A stretch of 39,467 nucleotides of DNA from a virus, in IMG/VR virus record IMGVR_UViG_3300045051_000991, positions 1-39,467 of that record; one strand, given 5' to 3'. Positions 6,359 through 14,354 of this stretch are shown here, one piece after another; position 1 is the first letter of the stretch, and each line of letters opens with the position of its first letter. The notes beneath the pieces were generated by a model that saw only the letters and a list, made by a program, of their open reading frames with translations, had not been told where the DNA came from and ran no database searches. The position numbers were made by a program, and so were the translations under genes.

Positions 6359-6873
6359 GCGGGCCTCCCACCGACGAAGAAGCCGACGCGACGGATCCAG
6401 CCCGCGACGTACTTCACCAGCGCGTGCTTCTGGGCCACGAGATCCGCGTAGGCGATCATCCGCGTCTCGCAGAGGCGGTAGTAGACGGTCGCCGCCGGGG
6501 TCGAGCGGAGCCGGGCCAAGGTGAGTGGCCCGATGACGCCGTCAACAGCGGTCCCGAGGATGGCCTGGAGCCAGCGGATCGTGCGCTCGCGGCCGTTGTT
6601 GACCCCTGAGTCGACGAGGAGCCAGCGGAGGTAGTCGTCGGCGACGTCAGCGAAACCGGGCCTGAAGATGTACCAGTGTTCATAGATCTGGCAGGCCTCC
6701 TCCTGGTCGAGATCCTTCACATCCCGGCTGGCCCAGCCGGCCTCGGCCCGCCACTCGTCGTAGGTTTTCTGCGTGATCCCGAAGTTGGTCGGGGGATCCC
6801 CGGTCTCTGGATCGCCCGCCGTGTAGCCGCCCTCGCGCTGCAGCAGATCCTGGACGATCTCGTTGTTCGTCAT
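6355..6873 (-). CDS. Endolysin, GH108-type N-acetylmuramidase
   Basis: The 172-aa protein starts at ATG 6873, overlapping the previous stop as ATGA. The N-terminus has the GH108 signature: Glu14 in LLQREGGYTAGD (general acid), then DPPTNFGIT at about 27-35, the region that shapes the active site in this family. From about residue 110 there is a peptidoglycan-binding-3-like module (GTAVDGVIGPLTLARL). The length of 170-180 aa is normal for the family. It has no signal peptide and so would need a holin to reach the wall. It should cut the glycan strands at the end of infection. Confidence 0.88.
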   Translation of the reverse strand: MTNNEIVQDLLQREGGYTAGDPETGDPPTNFGITQKTYDEWRAEAGWASRDVKDLDQEEACQIYEHWYIFRPGFADVADDYLRWLLVDSGVNNGRERTIRWLQAILGTAVDGVIGPLTLARLRSTPAATVYYRLCETRMIAYADLVAQKHALVKYVAGWIRRVGFFVGGRPA

Positions 6874-7841
6874 GGCGCCCTGTAGTAGACGCGGTGGGTC
6901 GGGTACCAAAACGCCGCGTTGATCGACGCACCGGCGTTGCTGCCCGATTGCGCGAAGCACGAGAGGCCGGTACCGCCGCCGCCCGCGGCCGGGAAGTAGC
7001 TTGCGTTGGTGATCCGTGCCCCCTCGATTCCGTTGATGCAGAACGCTGCGTACTTGGCGATCGGGTTGTACACGATGCGACAACGGAACATTCGGTTGGC
7101 TACGGGCGGGTCTACCCCCGTTAGCACGACCGGTGGGCAACTCGCGCCAGTACCATTCAGGTAGGCGCTCCAGCGGGGCGTCCCTTGGAAGTTATCGGCG
7201 TAGAGGATGCACAGATTGGCCGTGGTTGCCGAGATGTTGGTCACGCTGGCAAAGCCGAGCCCGAATCCGGCTTTGGTGTTGGCGCTGGGCGCGGTCGTCA
7301 TGCCCGTGCCGCCAGGGCTGCTGCTCACATAGTCAAATGCGATGATGCACTCCAAGATGTTTAGGCGGCTCCAAGTGCCAACAAGGGTCTGGACGGTGCT
7401 CGCTGCGTCCTCCGTAGTGCCGGTGGCCGCGAACGGGTCGCCCAGCGCCGTGCCGTCACTTTGCTGGACCTCGCCAACCCATATGGTTTTGCCAGCGCCG
7501 GGATGCCATCCGGTCGTATCGGTGGGCCAGGCGAAGCCCACGGTGTTCGCGTCGTTGTTGATGCCCCACCCGGTGTTGCCTCCGCCGTCACACGTCATCC
7601 CGCCAGCTCGGTAGGCGACAGACGGATAGGACGTCATCTGGTTGAGGGTGGAGTTGAAACTCGTGAACATCTCCCAAACGTGAATCTCGTAGTACTCGCG
7701 GTGGTCGAACAGGACGGAGTCGGAGAAGTTCGCGTCCGCGGGCTTGGGGCGGTCGAACAGCTGCGCCACGTTGAGCGTGGTGAGCACCAGCAGCGCGATC
7801 GGGATCATCACGCCACGCGCGCGGGTCAGGAAGTCACGCAT
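6870..7841 (-). CDS. Membrane-anchored or signal-bearing beta-rich protein, possible receptor-binding or lectin-like
   Basis: I start at ATG 7841, where AGGAGG lies seven bases upstream, rather than the in-frame codon at 7877. The 323-aa product has a basic N-terminus, then a hydrophobic segment at about residues 11-27 (GVMIPIALLVLTTLNVAQLF), as in an uncleaved signal anchor. The remainder is rich in Gly, Thr, Asn and aromatic residues with beta-strand periodicity, including FRCRIVYNPIAKYAAFCING, which looks like the back strands of a jelly-roll/LamG-like fold. Five or more cysteines suggest disulfides in an oxidising compartment. It sits between the virion proteins and lysozyme, where tail fibres are often encoded. 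Confidence 0.5.
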   Translation of the reverse strand: MRDFLTRARGVMIPIALLVLTTLNVAQLFDRPKPADANFSDSVLFDHREYYEIHVWEMFTSFNSTLNQMTSYPSVAYRAGGMTCDGGGNTGWGINNDANTVGFAWPTDTTGWHPGAGKTIWVGEVQQSDGTALGDPFAATGTTEDAASTVQTLVGTWSRLNILECIIAFDYVSSSPGGTGMTTAPSANTKAGFGLGFASVTNISATTANLCILYADNFQGTPRWSAYLNGTGASCPPVVLTGVDPPVANRMFRCRIVYNPIAKYAAFCINGIEGARITNASYFPAAGGGGTGLSCFAQSGSNAGASINAAFWYPTHRVYYRAP

Positions 7842-7851
7842 CGGGAGCCTC

Positions 7852-8526
7852 CTAGCGGTAGAGCCCGACCCAGCCACGCAGGCGGATCTTCTTCGTGACG
7901 TCGGTCGAGATGTAGTTGAGGACCCGCACCCGGGCCTGGGCCCGGGTGCAGTGGCACTCGGTCACGCCGTACTCGCGGGCGAAGTCGACCTGGAATCCAC
8001 GGATCCCGAAGAAGCGATTCGACGGCGCTCCCTGGGCCGCGGCCGCGCTCAGCCCTCGCCAAGGATCGACCGTGACCAAGATCTCCCCGGGCCAGAGGCC
8101 GGGCCCGCTGCCGGGCGGCGGCTCGGCGGCCTGCGTGAAGCCGGCGCTCCCGGCCACGGGCGTGATCGCGCTGCTGAGCGAGTCGGGGACCGCCTTGGTG
8201 CTGTCGGTCGCGACCGGCCAGCACTTGAGCGCGATCGCGAGCCTGACCTTGCTCGTGCTGTCGGAGACCGAGGGCGGCGTCAGGAGTCCGTAGAAGACCG
8301 CCTTCGTGAAGTTCGACATCGTGAAGACGACGGTCGACTCGGCCGTGAACCGCATGAACGCTGGCGAGCCCTGCTGCGCCGCCGTGAGCGCGTCCTGGGC
8401 CGTGATCGTGTCGTTGATCGCGGGGCTCGTGATCGTCCCCACGAACTTCGAGAGGACGGTCGTCTGGGCCGCCGCAACGCCTGAGAGCGCGAGCAGGAGC
8501 GCGAGCGCCGTGAACAGTCTCTTCAT
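7852..8526 (-). CDS. Secreted hypothetical protein
   Basis: The 224-aa product starts at ATG 8526 behind GGGGAGG. Residues 1-20 are a classical Sec signal peptide (MKRLFTALALLLALSGVAAA, cleavage before QT). The mature part is Ser/Thr/Ala-rich and predicted beta, with a CHC pair near residue 194 and one more Cys near 102. It ends in an amphipathic strand (KKIRLRGWVGLYR). Virion proteins seldom carry Sec signals, so this may act in the periplasm or outer surface, for example blocking superinfection. The protein at 26443-27045 has a very similar leader and similar size. Confidence 0.6.
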   Translation of the reverse strand: MKRLFTALALLLALSGVAAAQTTVLSKFVGTITSPAINDTITAQDALTAAQQGSPAFMRFTAESTVVFTMSNFTKAVFYGLLTPPSVSDSTSKVRLAIALKCWPVATDSTKAVPDSLSSAITPVAGSAGFTQAAEPPPGSGPGLWPGEILVTVDPWRGLSAAAAQGAPSNRFFGIRGFQVDFAREYGVTECHCTRAQARVRVLNYISTDVTKKIRLRGWVGLYR

Positions 8527-8536
8527 GGGGCCTCCC

Positions 8537-11500
8537 CTAGTACTTCTGGTCCTCGAGGTATCGCTTCTTCAGGATCCGGTTCAGCAGCGCCGGCGTCATG
8601 TCGGGCCGCAGCAGCTGCACCGCCTGCGTGTCGATCAGGACCGGGCTCCCGGGCGCCAGGTGCCGCGCGAGCTCGGTCCACCAGGTCTTCACGATCGGCG
8701 AAGTCAGGACCTCGCGCCCCTCGAGGGAGAGCGGGTGCGCCGACTCGCGCGCGTTCGGATTGATAACACCCCTGAGGGCCTGGACGGGAGGGACATTCGC
8801 CAGCTGCTCGGCGAGCGAGGGCCCCGGCGGCGTGACCTCGACGAGACCCCCGGGCAGCTCGCGCACCACGCGGCCGCGCCACTGCTCGATCGGGGTCTCG
8901 CTCGCGAGCCGGTAGTAGTGGCCGCTGTCCTCGATCGTGTGCATCTCCTGGTAGGGCATCCCGGTCGCCGGATCGCGCCCAGGCGTGAGGGCCCCGACCC
9001 CCCACTTGAGGACCGGGTTCAGGCCCCCGGCCATCCCGCGCACCAGGTCCTCGGGCTGCCCGGTCCAGCTCGAGCGCTCGTCCATGTTGAAGGTCGACCC
9101 GACGTTCAGGGGATTCATCCCGGCGGTCCGCCACCAGAGACGGACGTGGCGGGGGCCGGCCGCGGTCGTGAGATCGAACTCGATCCCGGTGTCGACCAGG
9201 CCCCGGTTGCGGTAGCGGTCGGGGAGCTTCGCGTTGTCGTCCGCGACCAGCTCCGAGCCCAGGTGCGTGAGCTCGTTCAGGATCAGGGCCCGGCCCGGGT
9301 ACTCGAGCGGGAGCCGGGTCACGAGCCGCAGCGCGTGCTTCGTGAACGACCCGAAGGGCAGCAGGCGCCTAAGCCAGGTCCGCTCCCAGATCGGGATGTG
9401 CTGGTAGTCGTTCATGAAGAACTTGACCTCGCTGAGCGCGGCCTCGATGTGATCGGGACCCAGGGCATCGAGGTCGTCGAGCTTGTCGATCGCGCGGATC
9501 ATCCGGTTGCCGGCCCCGACGAAGCGGCCCTTGTCGGCCACGCGGTCCGCGGCCTTGAGGAACGAGACCCGGCGCCAGTAGGCCTCGACCTCGGAGTTCC
9601 AAGCGAAGAGCCGGTCCTGAAGCGAGCCGATCTGCTTGAAGACCGGCCGGGTCTCGAGCCAGCTCATGAGCTTCCCCGCGGCCTCGTCCTGGGCCTGCCC
9701 GAGATGGGTCAGCTGCTGCTCCTGGGCCGTGAGCCCCTCGCTCGCGAGGTCGGGTGCGACCTCGGAGATCTTCGCCCGCCACCGCATCTGCGCCGCCCGC
9801 AGCCAGTGCTTGGGGGCCGCACCTTGGAGGGTGACGAACACGGTGTTGCCGACCGCGTTGTTGAGCACGAAGGCCGGACGGGCGAGCACCACGCGCTTCC
9901 ACCAGCCAGTGCCGTGGTCGTAGATCCGGCCCGCCACCCCGAAGTCGGGGTAGGTCTCCTGGAGCCCGCGGATCGCGGCCCGCGGGACGACGTACTGCTT
10001 CGCCCGCGCGATCCCGGCCACGGTTGCATCGAGCTTCCCCGAGTCGAGCTGGTCCCTGATCGCGGCCGCCATGGCGTCGTCGTAGACCCCGTCATCGAGG
10101 CGGGTCTTCCGGAGCTCCTCGAGCATGTCGACGACCTTCTTGCCGAAGCTCAGCTTGTGGCGGTAGATCAGGAGGAAGCCGTCGGGCGAGAACGTGGTCA
10201 TGTTCGAGGGGAGCTTCTCGCCGGGCTTGTAGACCCTCGCCCCGATCGCGGGATCGCTCAAGACGCGCTTAATCGTCTCCTCGGCCTGGCCGTACTTCTT
10301 GATCTGCCAGTCGGCGTGGAGCACCGCGAGCCGCACGTCCTTGACGTAGTCTCCGGTCGCGTAGCGCGAGCCCACCGAGTGCTTGAGCACCCCCGGCTTG
10401 TAGCGGCGCGTACTCGGGGCCGCGAGCCAGTCCTGATAGCGCGGGTCGTCGAGGTAGGGGTAGTAGACCGGGGCCCTGCGACCCATCTGCTGGAGCTGGG
10501 CCGCGAGCTGGTCGGTCTGGGTCAGGATCGCCTTCAGGCCCCCCTGGGCCGCCATCCTGGTCCAGGTCTCGTTCTGGCGCAGGACCTCGGCCGGGAGCTC
10601 GGTCCCCTTCCTGAGCTCGTGCTCGATGATCCAGGCGTAGGGATCAGCGCTCCCCTTCGGGACCCCGTAGCGCTTCGCGCGCCGGCGCTGGAGACCCGGG
10701 GGGAGTGCATCCCACTCGGAGCGCATCAGGTTGAATGGCCGGGTCCGCGTGATCGACTGGCCCACGCGGCGGTCGGCCACGCTCTTGCTCGAGAGCGGGG
10801 CCTCAGACCTCGCCTGCTGGAGCATCTCCTCCACACCCTGGGCCGCGTCCACGAACTCCGGGCGCTCGAGCGGCCGCTGGTGCATGGTCTGGTCGGCCTG
10901 CGCCCGCCAGGCCGCGCCCTCGTCGGTCCCGAGCCACTGGCCCACGGCCTCGCCGGCGGCATCGGGCGCGAGTGGGCCGCCCTGCGAGACCCGCTCGAGC
11001 TCGTTCGCGAAGCGCTCGATCCGCATCGGCTGGTAGGCGCGCATGAACGCGTCCTCGGGCGACAGCAGTCGCTTCTGGATCAGGTCGGTCGTGCGCTGAT
11101 CGCCCCAGCCGTAGAGGTAGTCGACCGCGTTCTTGAGCGCGGGGCTCGCGTCCGGCGGCAGGTCCTGGAGCCCGGTCATGATGCGGATCGCCTGCTCGTG
11201 TTCGACGTCGTCGAGGCCCGAGAGCGGACCGCGCATGAGCTCGCGGATCCGGTTGTTCCTCCAGGAGTAGGCATCGGTCCGCGGTCCCTGCGCGGCCGCT
11301 CGGCCGGCCGCAGTCGCACGCCTTGAGTCCATCGCGTCCTTCACGAAGGGGACCGCGGACTCGAGGCTCTCGAGCGCGCTCTTCCCCGCAGCGCGGTAGA
11401 GCCCCTCCTGGCCGATGCGCGTCGCGAGCTCGGCGCTGGTCCTGGCCGCGGTGCTGATCCCGCCCGTCGTCCGGTCCGCGGCCTCGCGCAGGAGGGCCGA

Positions 11501-12013
11501 GGCCGGCCGTGCCGCGATGTCGCCGGCGAGGCCGACTCCAGCCACCGCATCGAGCGGGTTCGACATCGCGTAGCCGGCGGGGTCGGACGCGAACTGCTTC
11601 GCCTGCTGGCCCACCATCTCCGCGGCCGCGTCGATCGGCCGGCGCAGTTGCGCGACCGACTCGCCGAGCCCGGTCTGATCCCCGACCGCGAGCCGCTTCA
11701 TGCCCTCGACCGCGGTCGGGATCACGTCGCCCGCGTAGCGGAGGGTGGCGCCAGCGAGGGCCGCGGTGCTGGGGCCGATCATGCCCATCTGCTTCAGCGC
11801 GTTCGGCAGGATCTGCCCCGGCTCGGCCGGGCGGTCCTCGAGGAAGGGCACGACGTCGGGCGAGTAGTCCCCGCCCTGGAACCAGGGCGAGAACCTCGTG
11901 GCCTCGCGGGTCGCGATCGCGGGCTTCGGGGGTGCGGCCGCGGTCTTGCGCTTGATCAGGTCCCGGAGGAGATCGAGCGGCGAGGGGCCCGCGGCGGGGG
12001 TGGCCGACGACAT
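8537..12013 (-). CDS. Very large virion protein, probable internal/ejection protein
   Basis: A 1158-aa protein starting at ATG 12013 and joined to the preceding gene by TGATG. The N-terminal ~250 residues are Ala-rich with hydrophobic stretches (for example MGMIGPSTAALAGATLRYAG and NPLDAVAGVGLAGDIAARP). The middle is long, charged and helical. From about 700 onward it has WWKRVVLARPAFVLNNAVGN and WRRVSFLKAADRVADKG, and near 895 RTWLRRLLPFGSFTKHALR, similar to the FPFYTW-type segment seen in large podovirus internal virion proteins. Position after the tail gene and size correspond to T7 gp15/gp16-type ejection proteins. No lytic-transglycosylase motif is visible. The assignment is by position and size. 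Confidence 0.6.
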   Translation of the reverse strand: MSSATPAAGPSPLDLLRDLIKRKTAAAPPKPAIATREATRFSPWFQGGDYSPDVVPFLEDRPAEPGQILPNALKQMGMIGPSTAALAGATLRYAGDVIPTAVEGMKRLAVGDQTGLGESVAQLRRPIDAAAEMVGQQAKQFASDPAGYAMSNPLDAVAGVGLAGDIAARPASALLREAADRTTGGISTAARTSAELATRIGQEGLYRAAGKSALESLESAVPFVKDAMDSRRATAAGRAAAQGPRTDAYSWRNNRIRELMRGPLSGLDDVEHEQAIRIMTGLQDLPPDASPALKNAVDYLYGWGDQRTTDLIQKRLLSPEDAFMRAYQPMRIERFANELERVSQGGPLAPDAAGEAVGQWLGTDEGAAWRAQADQTMHQRPLERPEFVDAAQGVEEMLQQARSEAPLSSKSVADRRVGQSITRTRPFNLMRSEWDALPPGLQRRRAKRYGVPKGSADPYAWIIEHELRKGTELPAEVLRQNETWTRMAAQGGLKAILTQTDQLAAQLQQMGRRAPVYYPYLDDPRYQDWLAAPSTRRYKPGVLKHSVGSRYATGDYVKDVRLAVLHADWQIKKYGQAEETIKRVLSDPAIGARVYKPGEKLPSNMTTFSPDGFLLIYRHKLSFGKKVVDMLEELRKTRLDDGVYDDAMAAAIRDQLDSGKLDATVAGIARAKQYVVPRAAIRGLQETYPDFGVAGRIYDHGTGWWKRVVLARPAFVLNNAVGNTVFVTLQGAAPKHWLRAAQMRWRAKISEVAPDLASEGLTAQEQQLTHLGQAQDEAAGKLMSWLETRPVFKQIGSLQDRLFAWNSEVEAYWRRVSFLKAADRVADKGRFVGAGNRMIRAIDKLDDLDALGPDHIEAALSEVKFFMNDYQHIPIWERTWLRRLLPFGSFTKHALRLVTRLPLEYPGRALILNELTHLGSELVADDNAKLPDRYRNRGLVDTGIEFDLTTAAGPRHVRLWWRTAGMNPLNVGSTFNMDERSSWTGQPEDLVRGMAGGLNPVLKWGVGALTPGRDPATGMPYQEMHTIEDSGHYYRLASETPIEQWRGRVVRELPGGLVEVTPPGPSLAEQLANVPPVQALRGVINPNARESAHPLSLEGREVLTSPIVKTWWTELARHLAPGSPVLIDTQAVQLLRPDMTPALLNRILKKRYLEDQKY

Positions 12014-13200
12014 CAGCGGGCCGGGGTCGCGGACCGGCCGCTCACCTCAGCGGCCCCCGAGGTCCCGACTGCGGCCGAGTGGCGCATGCGTGCCGCCTGG
12101 CCGATCTGGGGATCGTTGTTCAGCTCGGGCCTCGCCTCAAGGAGGGCGGCCACCTGGGGGAAGAGGCTCGCGGGGGCCTCGAGGATGAGCTGCGAGAGCG
12201 CGAGCGAGCTCGCGGGGTCTCCGGGCACGACCAGGCTCGCGACCTCGTCGATGGCACTCGGGTCCCCGCTCGCCTCGGCCCGGATCAGGGCCCTCGAGAG
12301 CGTGTGCTTCAGGGTCTGGACGACCGAGCTGTGGGCCGCCACCACGGCCATGTCCTGGTAGACGACCGGGGGCACGACCCCGGACATCACCGTGGCCTGG
12401 AAGTCGGCCGGCGTGATCGTCTTGTTCTGGTAGGCCCGGAAGGTCGCGTCCTTCACGGCCTGCTTGTAGGCAGCGTCGGCGGTCGACATCGCGGCCCGGT
12501 CAGCCTCGCTCAGGGCGTCGAACTTGGGCGGCTTCGGGTTCGCGCGATTCGAGACGCTGTACCAGGCGTTGGCGCTCACGGGCACCATCTTCCCGTCGGG
12601 CCCGCGCACGTTCACGGTCGGGCCGGCGCCGGGCCGGGCCTTGATGCTGGCCCAGATGTTCGCGTCGATCTTGGTCGGCAGGCCGTCGGGGCCCGCCACC
12701 GTGACCTTGTTCCGGTCGGCCGCGTTGACCCGAAGGTCCTCGCCGTACTTCATCTTGTCGAGCTCGAACTGGCGGTCAGCCCCCTTCGTCGCGATCTGGT
12801 TCTGTTGGTTGCGCTGCTCGTTCAGGTTCGCGCGACGCGCGTCGTAGGCGCTGGCCGCGCCGTGGCCCAGGATCGGGGCCGCGTAGGCGAGGAAGGCCTC
12901 GCCGCGGTGGGCGTGGGGTCGGGGCTGGATGAACGGGATCGAGCCGGCCGCACCCATGAGGGCAGCGACCAGTGGGTTCTCGGGCGCGGGCCCGAGGAGT
13001 TGGGGCTGGTGGTAGACCGGCGGCGGGACATCGCCGCCCCCCGTGATCGTGGCCGGGCCAGCCGCCGGCCCACCGCCGCCGATCACGGGGGGCGGCGCCT
13101 GGGTCGGGACCATGGGCGAGTTGAGCGGGTCCCAGGGGACGTCGTAGCCGTAGAACGGCGACGTCGGGTCGCGCGGATCGATCATGGCCGGAGCCGTCAC
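12013..13200 (-). CDS. Virion-associated protein, probable internal protein
   Basis: The 395-aa product starts at GTG 13200 (GTGA overlap; GGGGGG site eight bases before); a second start at ATG 13185 is possible. The first ~75 residues are Pro/Gly-rich and flexible (QAPPPVIGGGGPAAGPATIT). A short hydrophobic stretch follows (VAALMGAAGSIPFI), then a Gln/Asn/Arg-rich helix (RRANLNEQRNQQNQ) and a helical C-terminal half. It lies between a Gly/Ala-rich membrane-active protein and the 1158-aa protein, so I infer a member of the ejected internal protein set. No enzyme motif is seen. Confidence 0.5.
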   Translation of the reverse strand: MTAPAMIDPRDPTSPFYGYDVPWDPLNSPMVPTQAPPPVIGGGGPAAGPATITGGGDVPPPVYHQPQLLGPAPENPLVAALMGAAGSIPFIQPRPHAHRGEAFLAYAAPILGHGAASAYDARRANLNEQRNQQNQIATKGADRQFELDKMKYGEDLRVNAADRNKVTVAGPDGLPTKIDANIWASIKARPGAGPTVNVRGPDGKMVPVSANAWYSVSNRANPKPPKFDALSEADRAAMSTADAAYKQAVKDATFRAYQNKTITPADFQATVMSGVVPPVVYQDMAVVAAHSSVVQTLKHTLSRALIRAEASGDPSAIDEVASLVVPGDPASSLALSQLILEAPASLFPQVAALLEARPELNNDPQIGQAARMRHSAAVGTSGAAEVSGRSATPAR

Positions 13201-13616
13201 ATGCCCCCCTGCTGGTCAGCGTAGAGCAGCTGCGCGATCGTGGGGTTCATGGCCGGAGGTGGCAGGTAGGACCGCGGCTTGAGGGCGGGCGGGGGCGGGT
13301 TGAGCCCGCGGGCCGCGAGCTGGCTCGTGAGCTGGCCGCCGACCTGCTTGTAGGCGCTCTGGGCCGTCGGCCCGAGCCACCAGGGCACAGCCTCGGCCGC
13401 CGTAGCCGCCGTGGCACCAGCTCCAGCCACGCCAGCTCCAGCAGCACCGGCAGCACCGGCAGCACCGGCCCCCGCACCGGCCGCCGGCGCTGCGGCGGCA
13501 CCACCGCCGCCAGCGAGTGCTCCCAGGGCAGCCCCGCCGGTCGCGGCGACGGCCGCGCCGCCTCCGACGATCAGAAGGGTCTTCGCCCAGGGCGAGAGCT
13601 TCGACCACCACGACAT
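13197..13616 (-). CDS. Gly/Ala-rich membrane-active virion protein candidate
   Basis: A 139-aa protein from ATG 13616 with AGGAGGG upstream. After MSWWSKLSPWAKTLL it runs into an unbroken Gly/Ala region (about residues 17-70) with glycine-zipper spacing, then WWLGPTAQSAYKQVG and a Pro-rich end. Such sequences insert in membranes. Podovirus small ejection proteins (T7 gp14 type) precede the larger ejection proteins in the same way, so a pore or channel role is inferred. Part of the Ala/Gly region is encoded by a 9-bp tandem repeat (13442-13468). Confidence 0.5.
   Translation of the reverse strand: MSWWSKLSPWAKTLLIVGGGAAVAATGGAALGALAGGGGAAAAPAAGAGAGAAGAAGAAGAGVAGAGATAATAAEAVPWWLGPTAQSAYKQVGGQLTSQLAARGLNPPPPALKPRSYLPPPAMNPTIAQLLYADQQGGM
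13442..13468. repeat. Tandem 9-bp repeat, three copies
   Basis: The unit CAGCACCGG occurs three times in a row and then continues imperfectly. It lies in frame inside the Gly/Ala-rich gene and encodes an Ala-Gly-Ala pattern. It can change in copy number by slippage without shifting the frame. Confidence 0.8.
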
Positions 13617-13625
13617 CTCGCCCTC

Positions 13626-14342
13626 CTAGCGATAGATCAGTTCCTTCGGCTTGAGGTTGTACCCGTAGGCCCAGTTCGCATACTGCTGGTACATCTGGTC
13701 GAGCCGCTGCTGGTTCATGAGCGCGCTGTCGGTGTTGGCCTTCATGAGGCCCTGCGACATGTCCCCCTGGCGACCGAGCTGGCTCGAGAGCCGCAAGACC
13801 GAGGCCTGGGTCGGATCGAGGCCGCTCCCGCTGAAGGCGAGGTCGGCACCGCGGTTCTGGTTGAAGTAGTCGGCCTCCGCGTTCGCCCGCAGCATCTCGC
13901 GCATCGCCGGCGAGCCTGTGGGATCGAGCATGCCGTAGTCCTTCATCGTGTTCCTGAGCGAGCCGCCGAAGTCGTACGCGTTGGGGGCCTGGGCCCCGGG
14001 CGGTCCGAACTGGGGCGGCGGCATGTAGCCACCGTACTGCGGCTGCGGGAGCGCCGGTGGGGGCGGGGGCTGATAGCCCGGCCACGCCTGACCCTGGGAG
14101 GCCCGGGGCTTGATGATCGGAGGAGGGCCCGTCATCCGCTTGCGACCCCAACCGGCGGGCTGGCCCCATCCCAGCGGTCGCGGGGTAGTGTAGCCGAGAC
14201 CGAAGACCGAGGCGCCGCCAGAACCACCACCGATACCACCGCCGCCACCGTAGCCGCCGCGGCCGCCGCCGCCGGGGCCAGCTGATCCGCCGGGGTTGGC
14301 CTTGTACTCGGGCCACTCGCCGTAGGTGTCGAACATCCCCAT
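13626..14342 (-). CDS. Gly/Pro-rich structural protein candidate
   Basis: The 238-aa protein starts at ATG 14342 (GGGAGG upstream). Residues 17-45 are nearly pure Gly with Ser and Ala, then come Pro/Tyr/Gln-rich segments (QPPPPPALPQPQYGGYMPP). The C-terminal ~110 residues are helical and charged, with several Met and Asn (ADYFNQNRGADLAFSGSG, NQQRLDQMYQQYANWAYG). A disordered Gly-rich arm with a folded helical end suits a virion linker or internal protein. It lies directly after the 998-aa tail-type gene. No family is recognised. Confidence 0.5.
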   Translation of the reverse strand: MGMFDTYGEWPEYKANPGGSAGPGGGGRGGYGGGGGIGGGSGGASVFGLGYTTPRPLGWGQPAGWGRKRMTGPPPIIKPRASQGQAWPGYQPPPPPALPQPQYGGYMPPPQFGPPGAQAPNAYDFGGSLRNTMKDYGMLDPTGSPAMREMLRANAEADYFNQNRGADLAFSGSGLDPTQASVLRLSSQLGRQGDMSQGLMKANTDSALMNQQRLDQMYQQYANWAYGYNLKPKELIYR

Positions 14343-14354
14343 GGCCCGCCTCCC

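Noticed and set aside
8306-11326. A 1006-codon open frame on the + strand
   Set aside because: It lies antisense to the 1158-aa virion protein gene; its translation is Arg/Pro/Leu/Val-rich with no domain, as expected of the third-position complement of a GC-rich gene.
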